Shown here: piece after piece, positions 16,828 through 25,524 of the stretch | How the letters are laid out: each line of letters starts with the position of its first letter | Numbering within the stretch: position 1 is the first letter of the stretch | Source of the DNA: UBA3495 sp964629875 | Lineage (GTDB): Bacteria; Chloroflexota; Dehalococcoidia; Lucifugimonadales; UBA3495 | DNA length: 38,359 nt | Reading direction: 5' to 3' | NCBI GenBank assembly: GCA_964629875.1 | Contig: CAZVRK010000018.1 | Coordinates: 1 to 38,359, forward strand | The notes under the pieces: model-generated | Seen by the model: only the letters and a program-made list of their open reading frames with translations | Database searches by the model: none | What the model was told of the DNA's origin: nothing | Position numbers and translations under genes: made by a program

Positions 16828-18387
16828 CTATCGAGAGAGTTGCCCTGCTCCTCTAGCCATTGCATCTAGTTTGACTGCTACTTTTGAACGAAATGGTCGA
16901 ACACTGTTTTGATTTGATGTTTTTCCTATAGTCACAACGAACATGGGCGTAGTGGTTGACGCATGTGGGGAAAAAAACTCGGTGACCGAATCATCATAAA
17001 ACGTGATGCCACTTGCTCCTAGTCCCATGCTGTATGCGCTCAGGTACAATTGTCCGCCTCGCATGCCTGCTTCAATTTGGGCTGCCCTGTACCCTCGATC
17101 TCCATACTCAGTGCTTAAGCGAGTTAAGTCGGCCATTATAAATGCGACTACACTGGAATCGTATCCTAGAGCTTGTTCAAAACACAGATGACCAGCCTCA
17201 GATCTAAAATTGCCACTGTTTAGCAGTTCTAGGCTGTTGTTATTTAGAGAATAATAATAAGCGCCACTTGGGACACCGGTTACAGAATTTACTATGAAAT
17301 AAAATTCTAATAGGCTGGGACGATTTTCATTTAAGAAATCTGACCTAGCCGGATTAGTAGAACTATTCAGCAAATGAATCAAGTGTGCTTGAGAAAGACT
17401 AGTTCTTTGGAATCTACGGGTAGATCCTCTATTTGTTATGGTGTCGTGCAGGGATTTTGATTCCATGGTCGGTATAAATTTTGTGGACAGCTTAGATTCT
17501 CCAGCTGGATACTCGTGTCGCTCAGGTATAGCGGCAAGCCATTTATCCAGGTCAGCAGGAGAGTTTATCTTTGTTGCTTTATGAAGCTTGGTTACTTCAT
17601 CATATTCGATATCATTGTCGTAATCGGGATTAATTTTAATGGTGTTGGGTGGTGGATTATGTACATGCTTTACCGATTGGGCGCCCAGGGTAACCATACA
17701 TGTTGCTGCCTCTTTAACACCGTCAAGTCCCAACAGGTCATTTACGGTGTTATCAGTAAATCCTAGATATAGTTTGTTGGGTATTCCTAGAGCGTTAGAA
17801 GCATTTATCAAGTTAGACAAGATGGTGCCGTTGTCCCAGAGACTGTATCTATATCCACGTGCCCTGTATTTCCAAGTGCTTCTCCAAATGATTGATGTAT
17901 ACACTAATACTATAGGACTGTTGGATATCTCGTGGTGTTCAGGTCTTCCTGATGATAGTAGTGATCTGTAGTCGCCGTCAGCGATTTTTGTTAAGACATT
18001 GTCTTTAGGCGAAAAGTGATATATGCCAGCTGGAATGTTTTGCAAGTCTCCGGAAACTAGATACGTCTCTATAGGGTATAGGGCTCCTGCTGAGGATGCT
18101 GCCCTGTAATCAACTAGGCCTGCCGTTGTCGATATATTTCTCTTAATGATCCCCGAAGATAGATTTAATAAAGTGGCAATTTCAGTAAGTCCGACAGAAG
18201 TCTGTCCGGAGTTTTTCGGATCGCCGCAATCTAAGGTGGGGATATTAATTTCTATAGATTGTCCTTCCAGCGTAATGTCTGGATCAATATCATAGGATTT
18301 GTATAGGCTTGGTTTTGTCTTTAGATTAATGTATCCGAGCTTAGTAGTCCCGTGATACTCGACAGCATTGCGATTTGTGTTTTCCAT
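16828..18387 (-). CDS. Tandem-domain SagB/ThcOx-type nitroreductase-fold oxidoreductase
   Basis: 519 aa, about twice the size of a single SagB domain. The N-terminal half (about 30-245) has SSAGALYPIETYLV, a hallmark of SagB-type flavin dehydrogenases, and ends with LLGLDGVKEAATCMVTLGA. The C-terminal half (about 310-505) restarts with RGSTRRFQRTSLS, GVPSGAYYYSLNN, and RGYRAAQIEAGMRGGQLYLS then GLGASGITFYDD. SagB proteins oxidise azolines in peptide natural products, but many homologues have no known substrate. No YcaO, precursor peptide or exporter is visible. ATG 18387 has AGGAGT (18401-18396). It lies 59 nt after folB on the same strand, so likely ends the polA operon. Confidence 0.88.
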   Translation of the reverse strand: MENTNRNAVEYHGTTKLGYINLKTKPSLYKSYDIDPDITLEGQSIEINIPTLDCGDPKNSGQTSVGLTEIATLLNLSSGIIKRNISTTAGLVDYRAASSAGALYPIETYLVSGDLQNIPAGIYHFSPKDNVLTKIADGDYRSLLSSGRPEHHEISNSPIVLVYTSIIWRSTWKYRARGYRYSLWDNGTILSNLINASNALGIPNKLYLGFTDNTVNDLLGLDGVKEAATCMVTLGAQSVKHVHNPPPNTIKINPDYDNDIEYDEVTKLHKATKINSPADLDKWLAAIPERHEYPAGESKLSTKFIPTMESKSLHDTITNRGSTRRFQRTSLSQAHLIHLLNSSTNPARSDFLNENRPSLLEFYFIVNSVTGVPSGAYYYSLNNNSLELLNSGNFRSEAGHLCFEQALGYDSSVVAFIMADLTRLSTEYGDRGYRAAQIEAGMRGGQLYLSAYSMGLGASGITFYDDSVTEFFSPHASTTTPMFVVTIGKTSNQNSVRPFRSKVAVKLDAMARGAGQLSR

Positions 18388-18446
18388 TGTGTGAGACTCC
18401 TAAAAGCTATATGTAACTATGGAGTAATATGGGGTGTACTAGCAGG

Positions 18447-18812
18447 TTAGCGATATCTGTGAATCGTAACTTCTGCGTGTTCTATTACGGAGTTTTTTAT
18501 AGGGGGATGAGGTTTTTTTACTGAGATTATTACGTCTTCGACAGTAGAATGTTTTAGAACCGAATTGGCTATTGACTGTGCAAGGGATTCCAATAAATCT
18601 TTGGACGCTCCCTCCATGACCATTTTTGTAGCTTTGTATAAATCCGTATAGCTCAAAGTATCCGTCAGGCGATCGGTTTTACCAGGGACTGACAAATCTA
18701 CGGCAACAGATAAATCTACGACGTAAATCTGGCCAAACTCTTTTTCTTCAGGATTAACGCCGTGATATCCGTAGAACTGCATGCCTTTTAGAGAGATACG
18801 GTCAGCAGGCAT
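18447..18812 (-). CDS. folB: Dihydroneopterin aldolase
   Basis: 121 aa, the standard length. It cleaves 7,8-dihydroneopterin to 6-hydroxymethyl-dihydropterin and glycolaldehyde in folate synthesis. The opening DRISLKGMQFYGYHGVNPEEKE is the family signature, with the active-site Glu after YHGV; TDTLSYTDLY and a Lys in VKKPHPPI match the catalytic Lys region. Start ATG 18812 lies one base after the TGA of the CitE-type gene, indicating translational coupling. Other folate genes are not in the window. Confidence 0.94.
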   Translation of the reverse strand: MPADRISLKGMQFYGYHGVNPEEKEFGQIYVVDLSVAVDLSVPGKTDRLTDTLSYTDLYKATKMVMEGASKDLLESLAQSIANSVLKHSTVEDVIISVKKPHPPIKNSVIEHAEVTIHRYR

Positions 18813-18813
18813 T

Positions 18814-19749
18814 TCATATTCGAGTGTGTTCGTCTATTTGATTCATAAGGGCTATAAGATTTTCTGCTCGTTTAACTACAGGAACATCCACCATTTTGCC
18901 ATCTATGCTTAATGATCCCCTGCCGTTCGCCTTGGCTGTTTCCCATTCTGATAGAACTCTACGTGCATATTCCACTTCTTCATGGCTTGGGCTAAACGTT
19001 TCGTTGATTATCTCTATTTGGGCTGGATGGATGGCGAATTTGCCTTTATATCCGAGCTGACGTGCTAGATGCGCATCCTGTTTTAATCCATCGGGATTTT
19101 GGAAAGCTACATATGGCCCGTCTAGTCCAACAACATTTGATGCCCGAGCTGCTATAGCCACATTAGCTCTAGGTACATAAACTTCTGATCCATCATCAGT
19201 TCTTTCCACACCCATGTCATTAGTATAGTCTTCTGCTCCAAAAGCGATTGCGATCACTCTATCTGAGGCTGTTGCAATTGAGTCGACGTTGCGCATAGCT
19301 TTCGCGCTTTCTATCCACGGGATAATTTTCAGGTTCCCATGGCTTATACCATTAACTTGTTCCAGTGGGCTGATTATCTGGTCTATCCCTTTTATGTCCC
19401 ATTGGGATTCAGTTTTGCCAACACTCACGCCGTATAGACTAGGGCTTACCACTGCAGATATCTCTAATTTAGTAAGGCCTGTATCAAACCCATTACACCG
19501 AACCATTACCTTTTTGCCGGCGGCATGTAGTTTGGGTACCCATTCCTTTGCGATGTTTCGAGCATTTTCTTTCTCATCAGGAGGGACAGAGTCTTCTAGG
19601 TCGTACATGATGATATCAGCATTAAAATCTAATGCTTTTTCTATCATGTTTATTCGGTTTCCTGGTACAAATATTAAGCTGCGTATTATTTCCAAATCAA
19701 ACTCCATGTCTTGTAAGGTAGGGTTATCCCATCTCTCCCCAAGTTTCAC
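18814..19749 (-). CDS. HpcH/HpaI aldolase, CitE-type CoA-ester lyase
   Basis: 311 aa TIM-barrel of the citrate lyase beta/malyl-CoA lyase group. Family motifs: RSLIFVPGNR, IIMYDLEDSVPPDEKENAR (Mg/substrate acidic residues), KIIPWIESAKAM, AFGAEDYTNDMG and GKFAIHPAQIEIIN. Members include malyl-CoA and citramalyl-CoA lyases and malyl-CoA thioesterase; the exact substrate is not readable, but a CoA ester of a C4-C5 hydroxy acid is expected. GTG 19749 has AAGG about 7 nt upstream and overlaps polA by 26 nt. ATG 19707, giving MEFDLEIIRSL, matches family lengths better but lacks a Shine-Dalgarno. Confidence 0.9.
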   Translation of the reverse strand: MKLGERWDNPTLQDMEFDLEIIRSLIFVPGNRINMIEKALDFNADIIMYDLEDSVPPDEKENARNIAKEWVPKLHAAGKKVMVRCNGFDTGLTKLEISAVVSPSLYGVSVGKTESQWDIKGIDQIISPLEQVNGISHGNLKIIPWIESAKAMRNVDSIATASDRVIAIAFGAEDYTNDMGVERTDDGSEVYVPRANVAIAARASNVVGLDGPYVAFQNPDGLKQDAHLARQLGYKGKFAIHPAQIEIINETFSPSHEEVEYARRVLSEWETAKANGRGSLSIDGKMVDVPVVKRAENLIALMNQIDEHTRI

Positions 19750-22495
19750 CCCATTTGCCTTCTACTTTTAATGTTACATCTAGTGCCATGGCACCTGCCA
19801 TTTCGTCTGACACTAATTGTTCCAGTTGTTCTTTCTCTCTTACAGGCACTTCGAAAATTAACTCGTCATGCACTTGAAGTAACATCTTAGAATTCATATT
19901 CTGGGTTTGTAACTGGTTGTGGACGTTTATCATAGCTATCTTCATGATATCAGCAGCAGTCCCTTGTATCGGCATATTTATAGCCATACGTTCTGCCCCG
20001 GATCTAACATTGAAGTTCGATGCATGTATTTCAGGAATATATCTTCGCCGACCCAGCAGGGTTTCGACATATTGATTATTTCTAGTATCGTTTTTTACTC
20101 GTTCTAAGTAACTGGAAATGCCCGGGTATTTTGAAAAGTATGTCTTTATGAATTCAGATCCCTCTTCCCTGGTGAATCCCGTCTGTTGGGATATGCCGTG
20201 AGCAGATAGACCGTAAATGACACCGAAGTTTAGGACTTTTGCTATCCTACGCATGTCTGAATTAACGTCATTTATCGGCACTTCGAACATTTGAGAGGCG
20301 GTTGATGAGTGAATATCTTCTCCTCGTTTAAATGCTTCTAAAAGGCCTTCGTCTTGGGATAAGTGTGCGAGTACTCTAAGTTCAATTTGCGAATAATCAG
20401 CGGCAAACAAGAGATTATTGGGGGCATCGTCAGCGATGAATGCTTTCCTGACCTGTCGGCCTAATTCTGTTCTGACTGGAATGTTTTGCAAATTTGGGTC
20501 GCTGCTTGAAACTCTTCCTGTAGCGGAACCCGTCTGGTGATATGTTGTATGTATACGGCCAGTATTCGGATTTACTAGTTCAGGAAGACTATCAACGTAA
20601 GTCGATTTTAGTTTAGAAATTTGTCGATATTCTAGAATCTGGTCAACTACGGGGTGAAGTCCTTTCAGTGATTCTAGCGAATTAGCATCGGTTGAGTATC
20701 CAGTTTTTGTACGTTTGGTTTTGGGCAGGCCAAGTTCTTTAAATAATAGATCACTGAGCTGCTGCGGAGAATTTATGTTTACCGTGTGTCCTATACTCTG
20801 GTACAACTCCATTTCTGTCTCGTGCATATGCTGGTTAAGGTCGCCTGACATCTCGTGAAGAATACCGGAGTCTAATTTAATACCAGTTCTCTGCATATCC
20901 ACAAATACAGGTATTAGAGGGATCTCAATGTTGTTTAAAATACTATTAACTGATTGAGACTGTAGTTGTTGTTCGAGGGTGCTTCTTAGGCGGTGAGTCA
21001 TATCGGCATCGGCAGCTGCGTATTTTACGGCATCACCAATTGGGACCATATCGAACGTTATTTGTTTTTTCCCCGTCCCTATTAGATTAGATATGGGAGT
21101 CATTTCAATTCCAAGGATATCCAATGACAAGGGCTTTAGGCCAAGCCCCTGTTTCCCCAGAAGATGAGCGGCAATCATGGTATCGCAGTCAAGGTTGGCA
21201 ACATTAATTCCATAGTTCGAGAGAACCATCAGGTCGTAGTTCGCGTTGTGCGCGCACTTTGATATATCCCCGTTTTCAAAGATTGGTTTTAATGTAGACA
21301 ATACTTGATCTATATCTAGTTGAGAACCTTCGCTATGGCCTACGGGAACGTACCAAGCCTTTCCTTCTGAATGTGAGAAGCTAACACCTACGAGTTCGGC
21401 CAATAAGGGATTTAGGCTGGTGGTTTCCGTGTCAAAGGCGAATTCTCCAGATGCGGTTAGTGATGCTATCATGGATTCTAATTGGGGTTCGGTGATAACC
21501 GTTTGATATTCACCTTGTGCTATATTTGCTGGCTTTCCTTCGGTTGATGTTTCTCCGGATGAAATTGCTGCTCCCCCAATTGAAGGGATTCTAGGTACAG
21601 CACTATGGAATTCCAACTCGGTCAAGAAGTCTACTACATGTGCACGATCAAACTGTCCAAACTTGGCTGCAGTAAGGTCTAAGTCCACAGGTGCGGTAGT
21701 ACATATCGTCATTAGTTCGCGATTCTCAAAAGCACGGTCTTTGTTCTCGGTCAAAGATTGCTGGACACTAGGAGGTTTAATATCATCTAAGTGCTGGTAA
21801 ATTGACTCGAGGTTCTTATATTCATTAAGGAGCGTTATAGCCCTTTTTTCGCCTACCTTCGGGACTCCTGGAATATTGTCAGAAGAATCACCGAGTAGGG
21901 CTTTGAAATCTGGCTGTTGAGCGGCAGTTAAACCCATATATCTCGTTTCTAGTTCGGTTTCATCATAAACGCGCCTGTCTTGAATGCTACTCGCTAGGTC
22001 GACCCTGATGCGAGGTGAGATGAGTTGGAAAGTATCCCTGTCGCCGGTCAGGATGATTACATCTACGTCGCTTTGTTCGGCTTTCTTTGCAAGGGTTCCG
22101 ATAATATCGTCTGCCTCATAGCCAGGTAATTCAAATATTGGTACTGAGAAGGCTTCCATTAACTGTTTCACTCTGCCGAATTGAGGTCTTAACTCAGGCG
22201 GAGTCGGTTGTCTTTGGGCTTTATATTGCTCAAAACGTTGGTGTCTGAATGTAGGAGCTGGGGTGTCTAATGCTATTACACAATGTGTAGGGTTCCACTC
22301 TCGGATCGCTCTAAAGAAGACGTTGGTAAATCCATATACACCGGTTACATCTTCTCCGGTTGTAGATACAGTAAGGTGCCTTTGTACGGATATTGCCCTA
22401 AATGACCTGTGTATCATTGCATGGCCATCCATAATCATTAGGACTTGCTTTTCGGTATCACTGAACAAGGGTAATGTTCTTGGATTATCGGGCAT
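19724..22495 (-). CDS. polA: DNA polymerase I
   Basis: 923 aa with all three domains. The 5'-3' exonuclease (about 15-300) has VIALD, PGYEADDIIGTLA, LTGDRDTFQL and LLGDSSDNIPGVPKVG. The 3'-5' proofreading domain is intact: D-x-E in FDTETT (about 355-357), AHNANYDLMVL and YAAADADMT; many bacterial PolA proteins have lost these residues. The polymerase shows motif A DYSQIELRVLAHL (about 699), motif B RRIAKVLNFGVIYGLS and motif C LQVHDELIFEVP (about 876). ATG 22495 has AGAGGTG about 4 nt upstream. It heads a minus-strand run with the CitE-type lyase, folB and the SagB-like gene, and diverges from fmdB. Confidence 0.98.
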   Translation of the reverse strand: MPDNPRTLPLFSDTEKQVLMIMDGHAMIHRSFRAISVQRHLTVSTTGEDVTGVYGFTNVFFRAIREWNPTHCVIALDTPAPTFRHQRFEQYKAQRQPTPPELRPQFGRVKQLMEAFSVPIFELPGYEADDIIGTLAKKAEQSDVDVIILTGDRDTFQLISPRIRVDLASSIQDRRVYDETELETRYMGLTAAQQPDFKALLGDSSDNIPGVPKVGEKRAITLLNEYKNLESIYQHLDDIKPPSVQQSLTENKDRAFENRELMTICTTAPVDLDLTAAKFGQFDRAHVVDFLTELEFHSAVPRIPSIGGAAISSGETSTEGKPANIAQGEYQTVITEPQLESMIASLTASGEFAFDTETTSLNPLLAELVGVSFSHSEGKAWYVPVGHSEGSQLDIDQVLSTLKPIFENGDISKCAHNANYDLMVLSNYGINVANLDCDTMIAAHLLGKQGLGLKPLSLDILGIEMTPISNLIGTGKKQITFDMVPIGDAVKYAAADADMTHRLRSTLEQQLQSQSVNSILNNIEIPLIPVFVDMQRTGIKLDSGILHEMSGDLNQHMHETEMELYQSIGHTVNINSPQQLSDLLFKELGLPKTKRTKTGYSTDANSLESLKGLHPVVDQILEYRQISKLKSTYVDSLPELVNPNTGRIHTTYHQTGSATGRVSSSDPNLQNIPVRTELGRQVRKAFIADDAPNNLLFAADYSQIELRVLAHLSQDEGLLEAFKRGEDIHSSTASQMFEVPINDVNSDMRRIAKVLNFGVIYGLSAHGISQQTGFTREEGSEFIKTYFSKYPGISSYLERVKNDTRNNQYVETLLGRRRYIPEIHASNFNVRSGAERMAINMPIQGTAADIMKIAMINVHNQLQTQNMNSKMLLQVHDELIFEVPVREKEQLEQLVSDEMAGAMALDVTLKVEGKWGETWGEMG

Positions 22496-22545
22496 ATTAC
22501 ACCTCTCTATCTATGCTAGAGGATGACTAGTAGTTACGTGGAGAC

Positions 22546-22574
22546 ATTATACAACAGGGCCAATTTACTACATA
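22546..22574 (-). promoter_or_regulatory. Possible promoter of polA operon
   Basis: Perfect TATAAT on the minus strand (22551-22546), about 50 nt upstream of the polA start; the -35 at 17-nt spacing is poor. The 179-nt region also serves the divergent fmdB gene. Confidence 0.45.
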
Positions 22575-22602
22575 CCCACCAATGCCATTAGTACATATGT
22601 CC

Positions 22603-22631
22603 ACATCACTTAGATACTAAGTCCATATAAT
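22603..22631 (+). promoter_or_regulatory. Possible promoter of the fmdB-thiE-translin operon
   Basis: TATAAT at 22626-22631, 43 nt before ATG 22675, with a weak -35. Supported mainly by the perfect -10 and by divergence from polA. Confidence 0.4.
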
Positions 22632-22674
22632 GGATGCTACAATTAACTCAGCTTCGAATATGAGGTAATTGCTT

Positions 22675-22995
22675 ATGCCGATATACGAATATCGATGTTT
22701 GTCTTGTCATAAAGTATCTGAATTTTTGATGAGATTTTCGGCTAACCCTGATGATCCCGAATGTAAGTATTGCAATGACTCTAATATGGAGCGGGTAATA
22801 TCTAAATTTTCACTGGGTAATTCGCCAAAGTCCGGACCGAATGGGAAAAATCTAGAATATTACAAAGACCCGAGAAATATTGGCCGTAATGTCGAATCTA
22901 CGTTTTCACGGTACGGGATGGATGTTCCAGAATCCGTGAAAGATACTATTAAAAGCGCCCGTGAGGGCGATATTCCTGAGAGGTTTAATCAATGA
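22675..22995 (+). CDS. FmdB-family zinc ribbon protein
   Basis: 106 aa. It begins MPIYEYRCLSCHK, the typical FmdB/CxxC_CxxC_SSSS opening, with a second pair CKYC at about 35-38 forming one zinc ribbon. The C-terminal part (about 50-106) is polar and without obvious motif. ATG 22675 is chosen over the in-frame TTG 22669 because GAGGT (22662-22666) is spaced 8 nt and the family starts MPIYEY. The function of these proteins is uncertain; they were named as putative regulators. Its stop overlaps the next ATG (ATGA), so it is coupled to the thiE-like gene. Confidence 0.88.
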   Translation: MPIYEYRCLSCHKVSEFLMRFSANPDDPECKYCNDSNMERVISKFSLGNSPKSGPNGKNLEYYKDPRNIGRNVESTFSRYGMDVPESVKDTIKSAREGDIPERFNQ

Positions 22996-23960
22996 TGGAT
23001 AACCATTTTAAAGAGTTTGTCCTGTCTTCAATACAGGGGTTGTTTTCGTTTTGCTTGACTAATGTCCCTGATAACACAATTTCGGGTCTAGTAGAAGAGG
23101 TTAACCAATCTCTAGAGTATCCTGGTCCTATTGATTCTACAAAAACAGCTTATATTGACTCCTCCGAAAAAGCCTTGTCGGCAGCGCTAGCTGTTTCTTC
23201 CTTGTTAGATGGGTTAGGGGATTCTGATGAATATATATCTGGTAATTTAACTATTGATAAAACTAAGCAAACTCTGGGCGTAATAACTTCTAAGCTTGGG
23301 GGTATTCTCAGGGCTGGGCAACGTGATCGTGTAAGAGGTCTATATGTAATTATTGACCCAGAGGTAACTGGTGGTAGAGATCCCTTTGTTATAGCTAAAT
23401 CAGCTGTGTCAGGTGGGGCCAGGGTGTTGCAGTTGAGGGACAAAATTAGGGATAAAGGCGTTTCAATTGGTTTGGCAAATGATCTTCAACAGCTATGCTC
23501 ACAAAATGATGTGCTTCTAATAATTAATGATCATGTAGATGTAGCTGTTTCAGTACAGAGTGGTGGTGTTCACCTTGGACAGACTGATTTGCCTCCTGGG
23601 CAAGCCAGGTCTGTATTGAGACATACTCAGTTGATCGGCAGGTCCAATAGGGAATATGATCAATTGATCGCTTCACAAGAAATGGACGTGGATCATGTCG
23701 CATTCGGACCAATATATGCTACGACAACTAAAACTACCGGCAGGGAACCCCAAGGTGCGGAAAGATTGTCCCATGCTCGTAGCCTTACGACACTGCCGCT
23801 CGTAGCAATTGGGGGAATCAATATTTCTAATATCGGACCTGTAATACATGCAGGAGCAGATTCTATTTGTGTTACAGCGGCTGTTGGTTTGGCGGACGAT
23901 CCCGAAAAGGCAAGCCATGAGCTGGTTCAAGCAATAGTGGGTGCTGGGGGGAAAGTCTGA
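22992..23960 (+). CDS. thiE: Thiamine-phosphate synthase with N-terminal helical extension
   Basis: 322 aa; ThiE alone is about 210. Residues about 113-322 are the TIM-barrel that joins HMP-PP and the thiazole phosphate: RGLYVIIDPE, ARVLQLRDK, LLIINDHVDVAV, GVHLGQTDLPP, FGPIYATTTKT and VAIGGINISN are all conserved. Residues 1-112 are predicted helical (YIDSSEKALSAALAVSSLL, then TKQTLGVITSKLGGIL); they resemble, at most distantly, the extra N-terminal domain of cyanobacterial-type ThiE proteins. ATG 22992 overlaps the fmdB stop and the TGA overlaps the translin ATG by one base. No TPP riboswitch precedes the operon, and no other thi gene is present. Confidence 0.92.
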   Translation: MMDNHFKEFVLSSIQGLFSFCLTNVPDNTISGLVEEVNQSLEYPGPIDSTKTAYIDSSEKALSAALAVSSLLDGLGDSDEYISGNLTIDKTKQTLGVITSKLGGILRAGQRDRVRGLYVIIDPEVTGGRDPFVIAKSAVSGGARVLQLRDKIRDKGVSIGLANDLQQLCSQNDVLLIINDHVDVAVSVQSGGVHLGQTDLPPGQARSVLRHTQLIGRSNREYDQLIASQEMDVDHVAFGPIYATTTKTTGREPQGAERLSHARSLTTLPLVAIGGINISNIGPVIHAGADSICVTAAVGLADDPEKASHELVQAIVGAGGKV

Positions 23961-24607
23961 TGTCTTCAGAGTATTACGCAGATTTATCTAAGATATTTAC
24001 GGAAACTACCAATCAACTTTCCCTTCGTCATGGAGCCAGAGAGCAGGCGCTCTCGATATCCCGCGCAGTGATACGTCTATCAGCTAACGCTATCAGGGCA
24101 GTTCACAGGTCTGAGTTCGACGAAGCGGCAGCATTGATATCAGACGCAAGGCTTAAACTGAAAGAAACCGAGACTATTAAAGATCATAATCCAGAGATTT
24201 ATTATGCAGGGTTCCTTTCGGATGCGAGAAAAGAGTTCTGTGAGGCCAATGTGACTTTGGCTATTATTTCGGGAAAAGCTTTGCCATATCCGGCAGATTT
24301 AGAAGTAGATGCTACTGATTATTTAAATGGGATTGCAGAAGTTATAGGAGAGTTGCGACGCTATATACTCGACGCTTTACGGCATGATAAATACGTTGAA
24401 TTATGTGAACAATATATGGAGATAATGGATGAAATTTACGGGGTATTAGTCATGGTAGATTTCCCTGAAGCAGTTACTAACGGTCTAAGAAGAAGCACAG
24501 ATGCTATGAGGGGTGTTCTAGAACGTACCAGGGGTGATTTGACTATGTCATTACGTCAAAGGCAGTTGGAAATGCAGCTCAAAGAGTGGGAAAATACTCA
24601 TACGTAG
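23960..24607 (+). CDS. Translin-family protein
   Basis: 215 aa, almost all helical. The C-terminal half carries the translin pattern seen in archaeal and some bacterial members: ELRRYILDALR (about 131), MDEIYGVLVMVDFPEAVTNG (about 156), LRRSTDAMRGVLERTRGDLT (about 176-195). The N-terminal half has the usual helix beginning REQALSISRAVIRLSANAIR. Eukaryotic translin binds single-stranded RNA/DNA and with TRAX forms an endoribonuclease (C3PO); bacterial functions are little known. The acidic TRAX catalytic set cannot be assigned with confidence. It overlaps thiE by one base and is followed 53 nt later by an RNase Z-like gene. Confidence 0.85.
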   Translation: MSSEYYADLSKIFTETTNQLSLRHGAREQALSISRAVIRLSANAIRAVHRSEFDEAAALISDARLKLKETETIKDHNPEIYYAGFLSDARKEFCEANVTLAIISGKALPYPADLEVDATDYLNGIAEVIGELRRYILDALRHDKYVELCEQYMEIMDEIYGVLVMVDFPEAVTNGLRRSTDAMRGVLERTRGDLTMSLRQRQLEMQLKEWENTHT

Positions 24608-24660
24608 AGACCGTGAAATCCGATATCCGGAAGGTTTTAATTAGAAATGAGGATTGTGTA

Positions 24661-25473
24661 TTGTTAACTATTAGCTTTTTAGGTACTGGTGCTGGCAACT
24701 GTATTCATAGATCACACACTTCCATGGTTCTAGATTGGGGAAATGAGAGGCGGGTAATGTTAGATACTGGTTCTGGCAATTCAGCCCTCATAAATGGGGC
24801 GAAGCTAGGGATATTTTCAAGTGATATCCACCAGATCTTGTTATCACACGGGCATTTCGACCATATGGGTGGCTTGCCACATATACAGGGCAATCGTACT
24901 AGTGTTATTCCTGAAGCAAATCCTCTAAAAGTTTATGCTTCTGGTGTCACTTTGGCCCGAGTAAAGAAACTCTTTGAAGCTACTACGATTACCCATAAAA
25001 TAGATGATCATGGAGCGTCAAGCGCTTCTGGAGAACGCCTGATAGAGTGGGAACCAGTCGATTCAGGTAAGGTATTGAAATTGGGAGAATCCATATCTGC
25101 GTACTCTTTTGAGGTAGATCATATTCCGGGTACCGTAGGGTGGCGTCTAGAATGTGATGGTGTATCCGTGGTATTTTCTGGTGATACACGCGTGTGTCAG
25201 GCAGTAAGTACTGCAGCTCAGGGTGCGGACGTTTTAATACATGAAGCACTTAGCACAGAAGATAGTTCGGAGCGCACTAAAAACCGTGGGCATTCCACTG
25301 CTGCCGAGGCTGGTCAAATCGCAAGTTCTGCCGGTGCTAAACGGCTTGTTATGACACATATAGATACTAAATTTCACTCGTGCACGGAAAAGTTGATTGA
25401 AGAAGCAATGCAATATTATTCAGGACCTATTCAGGTAGCCGATGATCTTACACAAATAGTTGTTGAAAGTTAG
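24661..25473 (+). CDS. RNase Z-like metallo-beta-lactamase hydrolase
   Basis: 270 aa. It opens MLTISFLGTGAG when TTG 24661 is used, with GAGG (24649-24652) 8 nt upstream; codons back to 24586 would overlap translin and add an unmatched tail. Dinuclear zinc motif: H63-x-H65-x-D67-H68 in LLSHGHFDHMGG; further ligands lie in VDHIPGT, FSGDTR, LIHEA and MTHID. This is the RNase Z/arylsulfatase branch, whose best-known role is tRNA 3' trailer cleavage; some members are cyclic nucleotide or other phosphodiesterases. The flexible exosite arm of true RNase Z is not obvious. It is probably cotranscribed with translin. Confidence 0.85.
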   Translation: MLTISFLGTGAGNCIHRSHTSMVLDWGNERRVMLDTGSGNSALINGAKLGIFSSDIHQILLSHGHFDHMGGLPHIQGNRTSVIPEANPLKVYASGVTLARVKKLFEATTITHKIDDHGASSASGERLIEWEPVDSGKVLKLGESISAYSFEVDHIPGTVGWRLECDGVSVVFSGDTRVCQAVSTAAQGADVLIHEALSTEDSSERTKNRGHSTAAEAGQIASSAGAKRLVMTHIDTKFHSCTEKLIEEAMQYYSGPIQVADDLTQIVVES

Positions 25474-25524
25474 AATCTGTTTCCATAAATATACATTTGT
25501 GCTAGTCATGGTCAAACTTCAAGC

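Noticed and set aside
22552..22674. TPP riboswitch ahead of the fmdB-thiE operon
   Set aside because: No CUGAGA-type or ACCUGA-type conserved TPP elements are visible, and the region is accounted for by divergent promoters.
24586..24660. Longer N-terminus for the RNase Z-like protein
   Set aside because: It would overlap the translin gene and lacks a Shine-Dalgarno; the TTG 24661 start gives the canonical MLTISFLGTGAG opening.
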